From NCBI RefSeq assembly GCF_023516215.1, contig NZ_CP097349.1:62001-126000 (forward strand): 64,000 bases of DNA. The letters are read 5' to 3'. Below, piece after piece: positions 1-8,844 of this stretch (position 1 is its first letter; each line of letters opens with the position of its first letter). Below the pieces are notes generated by a model. That model was not told the origin of the DNA, did not search any database, and saw only the letters and a program-made list of their open reading frames with translations. This stretch comes from Cytobacillus pseudoceanisediminis (lineage in GTDB: Bacteria > Bacillota > Bacilli > Bacillales > Cytobacillaceae). The position numbers and the translations under genes were made by a program.

Positions 1-171
1 AATGCTTCGGCAGCGATACATCGCCCGACCAAAGTAGCTTTGGGAGGTTTCCTGCGTGATTCGTCTTATGCCTGCCGGACTTGCACAGGATGTGCTGGCT
101 TCAACGTTCGCCACATGAGGTGGCGGTTTTTAGTTTGAGTTCATCTGATCAAGGCGCTACCGCTTTTGTTC
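1..171. repeat. Partial copy of a dispersed intergenic repeat
   Basis: The first ~170 bases hold no gene of their own. CGTCTTATGCCTG at 62-74 and the following arrangement (AGGATG, ACGTT, CCACA, GTGGCG) recur in the same order in the long repeat at 44841 onward. The tail, an AAGGCGCT..CCGCTTTT motif at 151-168, matches the tail of that copy near 45013-45034. The tail supplies the last codons and stop of the yqfW-like gene. The left boundary is cut by the window edge. Confidence 0.5.
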
Positions 172-735
172 CTGCAGCCAGTCTTCCACCCATGCATATG
201 CTTCCTTCCAGCTTCTTACTCTAATGACGCCATTGGGAAGGGGTTCCTGGTTATAGGGTGTATCGAATAAGATGACAGGAATTCCACATGCCTCATGAAT
301 CATAACTGCATTATCATGTTTGTCTTCAAAAAATATATCCACTTCATATTTTTTTGCTGCTTCGATTTTATCATGGCTCCCGATCAGTTCAATATGATCG
401 AACTCCAATGTGTTCTCTAGAAACCATTCCTCTGTTATTTGCTGAAGGTGAGAACCCCTGGCACTTATAAAATACAATTCATGCTTGCGTTTCCAGTTGG
501 TCAAAGCTTCCTTTGCGCCTTTTGCAATGGGTGATTCTTTGTATATAATGGGCTCATTTTCATAAAACCAATCTGCAAATTGTTCTTCTGAAATCGTCAC
601 CAAAGGTGTTAAATCATATTGCTTAATATCATTTAAAGTAATATTCAGATTAAATGCTTCATTTAAATACGGAACCATGGCTTCAGGGCGCGTAACCGTT
701 CCGTCTATATCAATGCCAAAACGCTTCTTCATCAT
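157..735 (-). CDS. yqfW: HAD-superfamily nucleotidase-like protein YqfW
   Basis: A 192-residue cytosolic protein of the HAD superfamily, resembling 5'(3')-deoxyribonucleotidase-like YqfW of B. subtilis. Motif I, DIDGT, lies at residues 9-13 with the nucleophile and acid/base aspartates. A serine motif (FISARG) is near residue 90 and the acidic motif FEDKHDNA near 135-142. Start: AAAGGAG sits 6 nt before the first of two adjacent ATG codons; the second is equally possible. It lies at the head of the yqfW-yqfX-ispG-yqfZ order known from B. subtilis. The actual substrate is not known; phosphatase activity is a family inference. Its C-terminus overlaps a dispersed repeat. Confidence 0.85.
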   Translation of the reverse strand: MMKKRFGIDIDGTVTRPEAMVPYLNEAFNLNITLNDIKQYDLTPLVTISEEQFADWFYENEPIIYKESPIAKGAKEALTNWKRKHELYFISARGSHLQQITEEWFLENTLEFDHIELIGSHDKIEAAKKYEVDIFFEDKHDNAVMIHEACGIPVILFDTPYNQEPLPNGVIRVRSWKEAYAWVEDWLQEQKR

Positions 736-917
736 TATGATCTCCTTTAATGCATATATCCCTTATCTTAACAAAAGTCCCGGCCTTGAAAAAGAGTGTT
801 GCCTGAACAGGTATGAAAGTTAAACATTTACATCTTAAAAAGGGCTTATATCGCAAACACTATAAATGCTCCATTAAGCAATACTTTTTAGTAACACAGC
901 AAAGGAAGCGAGGGATC

Positions 918-1478
918 ATGATGGCAGACCAAGAGCGCAGTAATGAAGAGTATGACCTTCGATACAGTGAGCGGATTGGCGAAGCAGATCCAGATTATTC
1001 TGAAGAAGCTGCTGCAGAAATAGCAGCTCCAGGTATCTACGGCAGATCGCTGGATCGGGATGAGGAAAACGAAACAGCTGCAGTCCATGAAGATTATTCT
1101 GAAGAAGCTGCTGCAGAAATAGCAGCTCCAGGTGTCTACGGCAGATCGCTGGATCGGGATGAGGAAAACGAAACAGCTGCAATTCATGCAGATTATTCTG
1201 AGGAAACCTCTGCCGAAATAGCAGCGCCTGGTGTCTATAATAGATCAGCGAACAGGGATGAAGAAAATGAAACAGTTGCAGCCGGCAGAGGAGTCGGATA
1301 TGCTGCCCTGGCACTTTCCATTTTATCTTTGTTTGTGCTGCCGGTTCTTTTTGGAGCAACAGGAATTGTCCTTGGTTTTATCGCACGCCGCAGGGGTTCA
1401 GAAAGCCTTGGGGGCTGGGCGATTGCAATAGGGGCTATATCCATTATTGTCGGTATGTTTATTCTGCCGTTTTTTTAG
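918..1478 (+). CDS. yqfX: YqfX-like membrane protein with three 33-residue tandem repeats
   Basis: A 186-residue protein placed where B. subtilis has yqfX. The N-terminal half is acidic and built from three tandem 33-residue units, each starting DYSEE and containing AEIAAPG and RDEENET. The C-terminal ~60 residues form two hydrophobic segments separated by a basic ARRRG turn, so the repeat region is tethered to the membrane. Start: ATG at 918 (or 921) follows GAGGG; longer in-frame starts upstream lack a ribosome site. It is transcribed opposite to its neighbours and converges on ispG across a shared terminator. No function is known. Repeat copies 1 and 2 are nearly identical in DNA, implying recent duplication. 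Confidence 0.7.
   Translation: MMADQERSNEEYDLRYSERIGEADPDYSEEAAAEIAAPGIYGRSLDRDEENETAAVHEDYSEEAAAEIAAPGVYGRSLDRDEENETAAIHADYSEETSAEIAAPGVYNRSANRDEENETVAAGRGVGYAALALSILSLFVLPVLFGATGIVLGFIARRRGSESLGGWAIAIGAISIIVGMFILPFF
993..1289 (+). repeat. Three 99-bp tandem coding repeats
   Basis: Direct repeats begin at 993, 1092 and 1191, exactly 99 bp apart, in frame within the yqfX-like gene. Copies 1 and 2 differ at only about four positions. Copy 3 is more diverged (for example RSANRD instead of RSLDRD). The period keeps the reading frame, so copy number can change without breaking the protein. Confidence 0.92.
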
Positions 1479-1484
1479 AAAAAG

Positions 1485-1527
1485 AAAAAAGCCTGGCTCC
1501 CAAAATTATTTGGTGCCAGGCTTTTTC
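1485..1527. terminator. Bidirectional Rho-independent terminator
   Basis: GCCTGGC at 1491-1497 pairs with GCCAGGC at 1515-1521, flanked by an A-run on the left and a T-run on the right. It serves the converging yqfX-like and ispG genes. Confidence 0.85.
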
Positions 1528-1552
1528 TATTTCGGAAAGGGACAATATTGCC

Positions 1553-2673
1553 TTACGGCAGCAGGCTTTCTGCCTGTGCTTTTTCCTCTTCCTGTTTGGC
1601 AAAATACTCTGCAGCGATTTTGTCGATTTCAATCTTAAGTTCTTCAACCATTGTCTCTTCTGGAACTTTCCTTACAATCTGGCCTTTACGGAAAAGAAGC
1701 CCTTCACCGCGGGCACCTGCAATGCCGATATCAGCTTCCCTGGCTTCACCAGGCCCGTTAACGGCACAGCCCAATACAGCAACTTTAATTGGCGCTTTAA
1801 TTTTTTGAATATAGTCTTCCACTTCATTTGCAATGCTGATTAAGTCAATCTCGATCCTTCCGCATGTTGGACAGGAAATTAAAGTTGCTGCATTGGAGGA
1901 TAATCCAAACACTTTAAGAAGTTCACGGGCAACCTTTACTTCTTCCACGGGATCTGCGCTAAGTGAAATTCTTAACGTATTTCCAATTCCTTTGCTTAAG
2001 ATTGCACCAAGTCCAGCGGCACTTTTTACAGTACCTGCAAAAAGTGTGCCTGATTCTGTTATACCTAAATGGAGAGGGTAGTCAAATGCTTGTGCTGCTT
2101 TCTCATAAGCCTCAATGGCCAAATTAACATCGGATGCTTTCATAGAAACGATGATGTCATGGAAATCAAGGTCTTCTAAAATTTTGATATGATGCAGGGC
2201 GCTTTCAACCATACCATCTGCAGTAGGATATCCATATTTCTCAAGGATTCTTTTTCAAGAGAACCTGCATTTACACCAATGCGGATAGGGATGCCTTTTT
2301 CTTTTGCAGCCTTGACCACTGCTTCCACTTTTTCACGTTTACCAATATTTCCAGGATTAATTCGGATTTTATCTGCTCCGCCTTCGATTGCCTTCAATGC
2401 TAGCTTGTAGTCAAAGTGGATATCAACAACAAGCGGTATGTTAATTTGTCTTTTAATATCTGCTATGGCATTTGCAGCTCTTTCATCCGGGCAGGCAACA
2501 CGCACGATTTGACATCCTGCTTCTTCCAGCCTTTTAATTTCAGCTACAGTCGCTTCAACGTCATGTGTTTTCGTAGTGGTCATACTCTGGATGAACAGCT
2601 CATTGCTTCCGCCAATTGTTAATGGCCCAACTTTAACAGGCCTTGTTTTAGTGCGATGTATAATTTCACTCAA
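1553..2673 (-). pseudogene. ispG: ispG, 4-hydroxy-3-methylbut-2-enyl diphosphate synthase (frame broken)
   Basis: IspG (GcpE) is the [4Fe-4S] enzyme that converts methylerythritol cyclodiphosphate to HMBPP in the non-mevalonate isoprenoid pathway. Two overlapping reading frames cover the family. The N-terminal half carries the TIM-barrel part ([12 protein letters not shown]). The C-terminal half carries the cluster cysteines in SCPTCGR and GCAVNGPGE. They join if one base is added to the T5 run at 2251-2255, giving about 373 residues, the normal length, and restoring [12 protein letters not shown]. IspG is essential in B. subtilis, so a real knockout is unlikely; I infer a base miscall. The start is a TTG preceded by AAAAGGAG. 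Confidence 0.9.
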
Positions 2674-2782
2674 TGGAGATTCGCTCCTTTTTATCTTTTC
2701 ATATAACAGCTGAGATGTATGCTGTTAGAGAAGGTTCCACTTTATTGTATCAATGAACCGCTGAAATTGACAAGAATGATGA

Positions 2783-3150
2783 TTAGTTGTCCTGAGTATA
2801 TTTTGGAAATTTATAGGTCGTCCCTGATTTAATGTCTTCAGGCTGCATTCCATTGTTTAATTCCGAGAAGTCTGACACAACCTGGTCTATGGCTACAGGA
2901 ATGGGACCATCAAGGTTTAGTTCTATAATTGATAGAACTGTTTCTCCAGGATTGACCTTTTTTCAAAATAGGGTTCACCTGTTTCTGTGGGGAGGGAACT
3001 TGCCTCCAATGCTTGCTTTTGTCCAGCGGGCAGTGTGCCATGATTAAGGTCATAAAAGATTACATATATAACTAGGATTGAAAGCAATACTCCCCAAGCT
3101 TCTTCATACTGGCCAAACCCCTTGTTTACCCAATATGTATGCTTGTCCAA
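2783..3150 (-). pseudogene. yqfZ: YqfZ-like membrane-anchored LysM protein (frame broken)
   Basis: The N-terminal frame has one transmembrane segment (around AWGVLLSILVIYVIF) and stops early. Adding one base to the T6 run at 2958-2963 continues it into VNPGETVLSIIELN and a C-terminus ending YKFPKYTQDN, about 122 residues in all. The restored part reads like a LysM peptidoglycan-binding unit, and the position after ispG matches B. subtilis yqfZ. The start is uncertain: TTG at 3150 follows closely after an in-frame stop and has no strong ribosome site. Role inferred: a small cell-wall-associated membrane protein. Confidence 0.6.
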
Positions 3151-3240
3151 ATATGATTAGACCAAAAAAAGTCCTCAATTTGTATTATTCTGCATTAATA
3201 ACTGCTTTATTTATAAAATTACTCCTCTTTTTAATTGCAA

Positions 3241-3272
3241 AAATAAAAACGCGCCATTGGCACGTTTTTATT
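3241..3272 (-). terminator. Terminator overlapping the DUF1189 gene stop
   Basis: AAAAACG and CGTTTTT arms flank a short loop at about 3246-3267. On the minus strand the T-run follows the hairpin. The stop codon of the DUF1189 gene (3268-3270) lies in the stem's 5' flank. Confidence 0.7.
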
Positions 3273-4038
3273 TAGAGTTATGAGATGGGACTTCCTTTAT
3301 GGACAAGAGGAGGATGATAAGAGAAACAAACCAGTTAATAATCGCTCCGTTTTGCACTGCTGTCTGCAGGGCTGTCATGATAGTAAAGAAAATGGCTGGC
3401 AAAGTAATGCTGTAAGCAGACATGCGCCATAAATGACGATACTCCAATTTCTTGGCAAGAGCTTTTTTAATAAGCAGACCTGCAAGTGCTAACAGGGAGA
3501 TCTCGATAAATCGAATGCCCGCTGCAAAAATATAAATGACAATCGCTATTAAGGGAATAATAATCGGCATAAGGGATTCTGCAGATGCAAGGAAGTCTGA
3601 TAAGTCATTTTTTGTTAGTGTGCCGCTTGTCAGTAATGTATATGGATATGTCTGTTCCTGTCCTTCAGCAAGTATGTAGACTTCATTTTTTAATAAGGCA
3701 ATCGTATTGCCGCTTTCGGATAAAACAGAAGGGTCTACTGCTCCTGTCGAATCAACAATGATTGTAAAGTTATTTTTATTGAGGGTTACAGGTACTTCCT
3801 CCTCTGTGTGAAGCTGTCCTTCTGCAATTTCAAAATCCGGTAAATTACTGTCAATTGTTTCATCAATAGCATTTAAACCATTAATGATTGCCGAACCGGA
3901 ATAAAACAAGGTTGGCAGTGCTGATAGCAGGGTAAGGAAAAACACATACAAAATAGTCTTTCCTATGCCCTGACGACGAAATAAAGCGATATCTTTAGGA
4001 GAAAACAAGCTTTTATAAAACTGAAGAAAAATATTCAT
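3268..4038 (-). CDS. yqgB: DUF1189 family membrane protein (YqgB-like)
   Basis: A 256-residue integral membrane protein of the DUF1189 family. One transmembrane segment follows the N-terminal SLFSPKDIALFR region. A soluble, probably extracytoplasmic domain of about 100 residues comes next. At least three more hydrophobic segments make up the C-terminal half. The ATG is preceded by AAGGGTGTG. The location between yqfZ and the sodA region matches yqgB of B. subtilis. Members are often annotated as maltodextrin-type permease fragments; nothing here supports a substrate, so function is unknown. Confidence 0.75.
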   Translation of the reverse strand: MNIFLQFYKSLFSPKDIALFRRQGIGKTILYVFFLTLLSALPTLFYSGSAIINGLNAIDETIDSNLPDFEIAEGQLHTEEEVPVTLNKNNFTIIVDSTGAVDPSVLSESGNTIALLKNEVYILAEGQEQTYPYTLLTSGTLTKNDLSDFLASAESLMPIIIPLIAIVIYIFAAGIRFIEISLLALAGLLIKKALAKKLEYRHLWRMSAYSITLPAIFFTIMTALQTAVQNGAIINWFVSLIILLLSIKEVPSHNSK

Positions 4039-4271
4039 TTGGACACACCCTTTTTGAGATTCACTATTATATTTTAGCCAAATATCCAGATGTTACAAGT
4101 AAACGCGTTTGCAAGGCTTTTTGGAGTTTGTAACAAAAATGTAATATAAGCATGTAATGTTAAGGAATTGTAAATTTAGTCCGCAACAGGTTTACATTTC
4201 TATAGGTTTCCATTAATAATTGTATGGGGTTTGATGAATCATGTCGAATAAACAGTTATAGGGGTTGGATA

Positions 4272-5903
4272 ATGGTGGAACTTAATGTTCAGCAAATGCT
4301 TTTTGAGTTTTTGGGCGGGCTTGGTATTTTCCTTTATGGAATCAAGTTCATGGGTGATGGGCTCCAAAAATCAGCTGGTGACCGGCTGAGGGATTTATTA
4401 GATCGCTTTACTACAAATCCAATCATGGGTGTATTGGCGGGTGTTCTTGTCACCATTCTTATACAGAGCAGCTCTGCAACCACTGTTATTACAGTTGGAT
4501 TAGTATCTGCCGGATTCATGACATTGCGCCAGGCAATAGGTGTTATTATGGGAGCAAATATCGGGACAACGGTAACTGCTTTCATCATCGGAATAGATAT
4601 CGGGGAATACGCTTTGCCGATCATTGCTTTAGGCTCTATTCTATTGTTTTTCTTTAAAAGCAAAAAAGTTCACAATGCCGGTCAGATTGTATTTGGCTTT
4701 GGTGCATTATTCTATGGACTTGAATTAATGAGCGGGGGAATGAAGCCTCTTCGTACATTGGAAGCTTTTCATGACTTGACCGTAAGCATGAGTTCAAATC
4801 CAATTCTAGGTGTGGTTGTCGGAACAGTGTTTACTGTTATTGTTCAGAGCTCAAGTGCCACAATCGGTATTCTCCAAGGGCTGTTTTCTGAAGAGCTGAT
4901 AAACCTGGATGCAGCATTGCCTGTTCTGTTTGGAGACAATATTGGAACGACCATCACAGCTGTTTTAGCCGCTATTGGAGCATCTGTTGCTGCAAGAAGA
5001 GCTGCAGCCGTGCATGTATTGTTTAACTTAATTGGTACTACTATCTTCTTGATTTTATTAAAGCCGTTTACATTATTGATTGAAACACTGCAGGGGAAAA
5101 TGGATTTAAATCCTGAAATGACCATTGCCTTTGCGCATGGAATTTTTAATAGTACTAATACACTTATTCAACTGCCATTTGTAGCCGTGCTGGCATGGAT
5201 TGTAACGAAGCTTATTCCGGGAGAAGATGCGGTTGCTGAATATAAAGCAAAACATTTGGATCCTGTTTTTATAGAACAATCCCCTTCGATTGCTCTTGGA
5301 CAAGCTAAAGAGGAAGTGCTTCGCATGGGGGCATTCTCTTTACGGGGACTTGAAGAAACGGTTCAATATTTGAAAACCGGCAATCAAAAACATTCCGAAA
5401 GTGCATACCAGTTAGAGGACGCGATCAATAATCTTGACCGCAAAATTACGGATTATCTGATTAAGTTATCTACAAGCTCACTTTCAGCACATGAGTCGAA
5501 CGAGCATACCGTGCTGATGGATACAGTAAGAGATATTGAGCGTATCGGTGACCATTTCGAAAATGTAATAGAATTGATTGATTATAAACAGGCAAATAAA
5601 GTGTCCATTACCGATTCAGCTATGGCTGATTTAGAACAAATGTTCAAATTGACCATTTCTACTGTAAAAGAAGCTCTTCAGGCACTGGACCACAATGATA
5701 AAATTGCTGCAGAGCATGTTGTAAAAAAAGAAGAAGAGATAGACAAGATGGAACGAAAGCTTCGCAAACAGCATATTCTTCGCCTGAATGAAGGAGTCTG
5801 CTCTGGCCAGGCGGGCATTGTATATGTAGACATTGTCAGCAACCTTGAGCGTATCGGCGATCACGCGGTGAATATTGCTGAAGCTGTTTTAGGAGAAGAA
5901 TAA
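4272..5903 (+). CDS. Na+/phosphate cotransporter family protein with C-terminal PhoU-like domain
   Basis: A 543-residue member of the NptA/YjbB group of the Na/Pi cotransporter family. The membrane half (residues 1-~310) contains the paired family motif QSSSAT twice, in IQSSSATTVITVGLV and VQSSSATIGIL, each followed by a GANIGTT or GDNIGTT segment. The C-terminal ~200 residues are helical and PhoU-like, with RDIERIGDHFEN and LERIGDHAVN repeats. ATG at 4272 follows AGGGG, whereas an upstream ATG has no ribosome site. Likely role: phosphate movement across the membrane driven by sodium; direction and regulation are not shown by the sequence. It ends at a strong terminator. Confidence 0.85.
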   Translation: MVELNVQQMLFEFLGGLGIFLYGIKFMGDGLQKSAGDRLRDLLDRFTTNPIMGVLAGVLVTILIQSSSATTVITVGLVSAGFMTLRQAIGVIMGANIGTTVTAFIIGIDIGEYALPIIALGSILLFFFKSKKVHNAGQIVFGFGALFYGLELMSGGMKPLRTLEAFHDLTVSMSSNPILGVVVGTVFTVIVQSSSATIGILQGLFSEELINLDAALPVLFGDNIGTTITAVLAAIGASVAARRAAAVHVLFNLIGTTIFLILLKPFTLLIETLQGKMDLNPEMTIAFAHGIFNSTNTLIQLPFVAVLAWIVTKLIPGEDAVAEYKAKHLDPVFIEQSPSIALGQAKEEVLRMGAFSLRGLEETVQYLKTGNQKHSESAYQLEDAINNLDRKITDYLIKLSTSSLSAHESNEHTVLMDTVRDIERIGDHFENVIELIDYKQANKVSITDSAMADLEQMFKLTISTVKEALQALDHNDKIAAEHVVKKEEEIDKMERKLRKQHILRLNEGVCSGQAGIVYVDIVSNLERIGDHAVNIAEAVLGEE

Positions 5904-5910
5904 ATGGTAA

Positions 5911-5942
5911 AATAAGCAAGGGGAAATCCCTTGCTTATTTAT
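5911..5942 (+). terminator. Rho-independent terminator after the Na/Pi cotransporter gene
   Basis: AATAAGCAAGGG at 5911-5922 pairs with CCCTTGCTTATT at 5928-5939, followed by T-rich sequence. Confidence 0.85.
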
Positions 5943-5981
5943 TTTAAAATAAATAATGTAGAAATTTTGAAGTTAGAAAAA

Positions 5982-6030
5982 TGTCTAGCGCAAGCAGCCT
6001 GCCCCCTCGAGGTGTGGGCAATGCGCTTTC
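5982..6030. repeat. Short copy of the TGTCTAGC dispersed repeat
   Basis: Begins TGTCTAGC and carries CCCCCTCGAGGTGT, like the copies at 22779-22829 (reverse strand) and 44727 onward. It sits just upstream of the yqgC ribosome site. Confidence 0.5.
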
Positions 6031-6055
6031 ATGTTTTCTAGAAAGGGTGCTGATC

Positions 6056-6537
6056 ATGGAGATAATTTATTGGACGCTGATCATTCTGTTATTTATTATC
6101 GCTTTTGCGGGCTTGGTTTTTCCGATTATTCCAAGTGTGCTGTTTTTGCTTGGCGGTTTTATCCTGTATGGAATTCTTTTTCTTTCGAACCTTTTAACTG
6201 GCTATTCTGGACGATTCAGGTGCTTTTTGTCCTGCTGCTATTTGGTGCAGACTACGTAGCAAATATGATTGGGGTAAAAAAGTATGGCGGATCAAAAGCG
6301 GGTGTCTGGGGAAGTACAATCGGCCTGCTGGCAGGTCCATTTGTCATCCCTGTATTAGGAATTTTAATTGGGCCTTTTTTGGGAGCGGTCATTGCTGAAC
6401 TCGCAGTAAATAAGGCCAGCTTCAATGATGCATTGAAGATCGGTTTCGGATCTGTAATCGGTTTTGTCAGCAGTGCAGCAGCCAAAGCGGTGATACAAGG
6501 GGTAATGATTACTTATTTTCTAATTGTGGTCCTTTGA
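6056..6537 (+). pseudogene. yqgC: DUF456 membrane protein YqgC (frame broken)
   Basis: A small polytopic membrane protein of the DUF456 family. The first frame opens [13 protein letters not shown] and the second continues [20 protein letters not shown], with hydrophobic glycine-rich helices to the end. Adding one base to the T5 run at 6177-6181 joins them into a 160-residue protein, the size expected for YqgC, and restores [12 protein letters not shown] at the join. The ATG at 6056 follows AAAGGG. It precedes sodA as in B. subtilis. Function unknown. Confidence 0.82.
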
Positions 6538-6747
6538 TGACCCGCTCGGGTGATTTGAATTTAATGGAATAATAAAAACAAATTAGGATATTGTATATAT
6601 GTAGTAAAGCATTTTGTTTGAAACAAAAAACCAACTTTGGTAATCTTAAACTAAAGACCTTAGAAATATTCTAAAATCAGAATTTTATAAATGATTGGAG
6701 TGTTTCAGGGGGCTTAATAAAACAGATACATAGGGAGGAATTTTATT

Positions 6748-7356
6748 ATGGCATTCGAATTACCGCAATTACCTTACGCTTATGATGCATTGGAGCCAAA
6801 CATCGACAAAGAAACGATGAATATTCATCATACAAAGCATCACAATACTTATGTAACAAACCTTAACAATGCTTTAGAAGGAAACGAAGAGCTTCTTTCT
6901 AAAACTGTTGAAGAAGTAGTTTCTAACCTGGATGCCGTACCTGAAGCTGTTCGCACTGCAGTACGCAACAACGGCGGCGGCCATGCAAACCATTCTCTAT
7001 TCTGGCAGATCATTTCTCCAAATGGCGGCGGTGAGCCTACAGGTGAATTAGCAGACGCTATCAGCAGCAAATTCGGAAGCTATGACAGCTTCAAAGAAGA
7101 ATTTGCTAAAGCAGCAACAACTCGCTTCGGTTCTGGCTGGGCTTGGCTGGCAGTAAACAATGGCGAATTGGAAGTTACAAGCACCCCTAACCAGGATTCT
7201 CCTTTAATGGAAGGTAAGACACCAATCCTTGGGCTTGATGTTTGGGAGCATGCTTATTACTTAAAATATCAAAACCGCCGTCCTGAATACATCAATTCTT
7301 TCTGGAATGTTGTTAACTGGGATGAGGTTTCTAAGCGTTACAGCGCTGCAAAGTAA
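6748..7356 (+). CDS. sodA: Manganese superoxide dismutase SodA
   Basis: Cytosolic superoxide dismutase of the Mn/Fe family, 202 residues, converting superoxide to oxygen and peroxide. All four metal ligands are visible: His27 (MNIHHTKHH), His82 ([11 protein letters not shown]), and Asp164 and His168 (DVWEHAYYL). The sequence is very close to Bacillus SodA, including [16 protein letters not shown], and a manganese enzyme is inferred from the subfamily. The start follows AGGGAGG. The ~210-nt upstream gap carries a TTTTGTTT-G-AAACAAAA dyad at 6612-6628 of unknown meaning. A strong terminator follows. Confidence 0.98.
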   Translation: MAFELPQLPYAYDALEPNIDKETMNIHHTKHHNTYVTNLNNALEGNEELLSKTVEEVVSNLDAVPEAVRTAVRNNGGGHANHSLFWQIISPNGGGEPTGELADAISSKFGSYDSFKEEFAKAATTRFGSGWAWLAVNNGELEVTSTPNQDSPLMEGKTPILGLDVWEHAYYLKYQNRRPEYINSFWNVVNWDEVSKRYSAAK

Positions 7357-7365
7357 TAAATGAAA

Positions 7366-7398
7366 CAGCACGGCAGATTACATCTGCCGTGTTTTTTT
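7366..7398 (+). terminator. Terminator of sodA
   Basis: CACGGCAGAT at 7369-7378 pairs with ATCTGCCGTG at 7382-7391, followed by seven T residues. Confidence 0.93.
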
Positions 7399-7496
7399 GC
7401 TCCAAATTCCGGAGGCTTTCCCCTAATTTCTAAATCATTGCATAACCGCACTGTCTTTGTAGGAGACTACCCTTAGAACCAAAGGGGAGTTTTTTT

Positions 7497-8713
7497 ATGA
7501 GCAGATTTAAAAAACTGATCGGTGATGTCGATTTAACCAAAGACTTAACATTGCTTTTATTTATAGGGGGGCTTTATTCTTTAAGTGCTGCCCTTTCAAA
7601 CACATTTGTTAATATTTATCTCTGGAAGCAGTCTGGTGAGTTCAGCGATCTGGCTTTATATAACCTGGCCATAGTGGTGCTTCAGCCTTTGACGTTTATC
7701 CTGGCAGGGAGATGGGCGAAAAAATTGACCGTGTCATTGTGCTGAGAATCGGCGTGATTTTTTTGGCTCTATTTTATCTGACAGTGCTTTTCATTGGAAC
7801 GAATGCCTCTAAATTTCTATTGCTTCTCGGGGCTCTGCTGGGAGTCGGGTATGGGTTCTACTGGCTTGCATTCAATGTACTCACTTTTGAAATTACTGAG
7901 CCGGAGAATCGCGATTTCTTTAATGGATTCCTTGGAATACTAACATCCGTTGGGGGTATGATTGGACCGATAGCAGCGGGTTTCATTATTTCAAGGATGG
8001 AAAAGTTCACGGGCTATTCCGTTATCTTCGGCATCTCCCTGACACTTTTTTCAATAGCGGTATTTTTAAGCTTTTTTCTAAAAAGGCGGCCAGCTGACGG
8101 AAGGTATTTATTTGGAAGAATCCTTGCAGAACGAAAAAACAGCATGAACTGGCGTATGATTACAAATGCCCACTTTTTCCAGGGGCTCAGAGAGGGAACC
8201 TTTATCTTTGTCATATCAGTATATGTTTTTATTTCAACTGGCAGTGAACTGGCTCTTGGTACATACGGATTGGTCAACTCAAGTATATCTTTTTTGGGGT
8301 ATTTTCTTGTATCAAGACTTTTAAAGAAGGAATATCGCAAAAGGGCCATTCTTATTGGCGGGTTATTACTGTATGGTGCCATCTTCTTTATCGTTTTTGA
8401 GGTTACGTATCAAAAGCTGCTGATGTATGCAGCCACTATTGCTATAGCGTATCCTCTCCTGCTTGTGCCATATATCTCATTAACATATGATGTCATTGGC
8501 AGAGGCTGGAAGGCTGCAGAGATGAGAATTGAGTATATCGTAGTAAGGGAAATCTTCTTAAATGCAGGACGTATAGTATCCATTTTAGGTTTTTTAGCTG
8601 CCGTATCTTTTTTCAATGAAGAAAAAAGCATCCCTATTCTTCTCTTAATCATTGGGGCCGGGCATTCGGTCATATATTTATTCGTCAGGAAAATACAATT
8701 TCAGTCTGCATGA
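7497..8713 (+). pseudogene. yqgE: MFS transporter YqgE-like (frame broken)
   Basis: A major facilitator superfamily protein with about twelve hydrophobic segments. The first frame covers residues 1-~76, starting MSRFKKLIGD. The second carries VIVLRIGVIFLALFY onward to the C-terminus. One extra A in the A6 run at 7719-7724 joins them (GRWAKKIDRVIVL) into a 405-residue protein of normal length. It lies between sodA and pbpA, where B. subtilis has yqgE. No substrate can be assigned. The ATG follows AAAGGGGAG. The terminator overlaps the stop codon. Confidence 0.85.
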
Positions 8714-8740
8714 GAGAGAGGAAAATTCTCTCTCTTTTTT
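8712..8740 (+). terminator. Terminator overlapping the yqgE stop codon
   Basis: AGAGAGAGGAA and TTCTCTCTCT form a stem directly from the stop codon, followed by T residues. Confidence 0.8.
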
Positions 8741-8844
8741 ACCAGTAAAAATATCTCTGTCGAAAAAGGGTTCTTTATAGTATTTATTGTTATTTTCTTT
8801 TAGAATGGGGTTATGAGAATTTTTTAAAGGAAGTGTGCGTAATT

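Noticed and set aside
916..1359. Long minus-strand reading frames opposite the yqfX-like gene
   Set aside because: They arise from the repeated codons on the plus strand, are cysteine/phenylalanine- or leucine-rich nonsense, and have no ribosome site.
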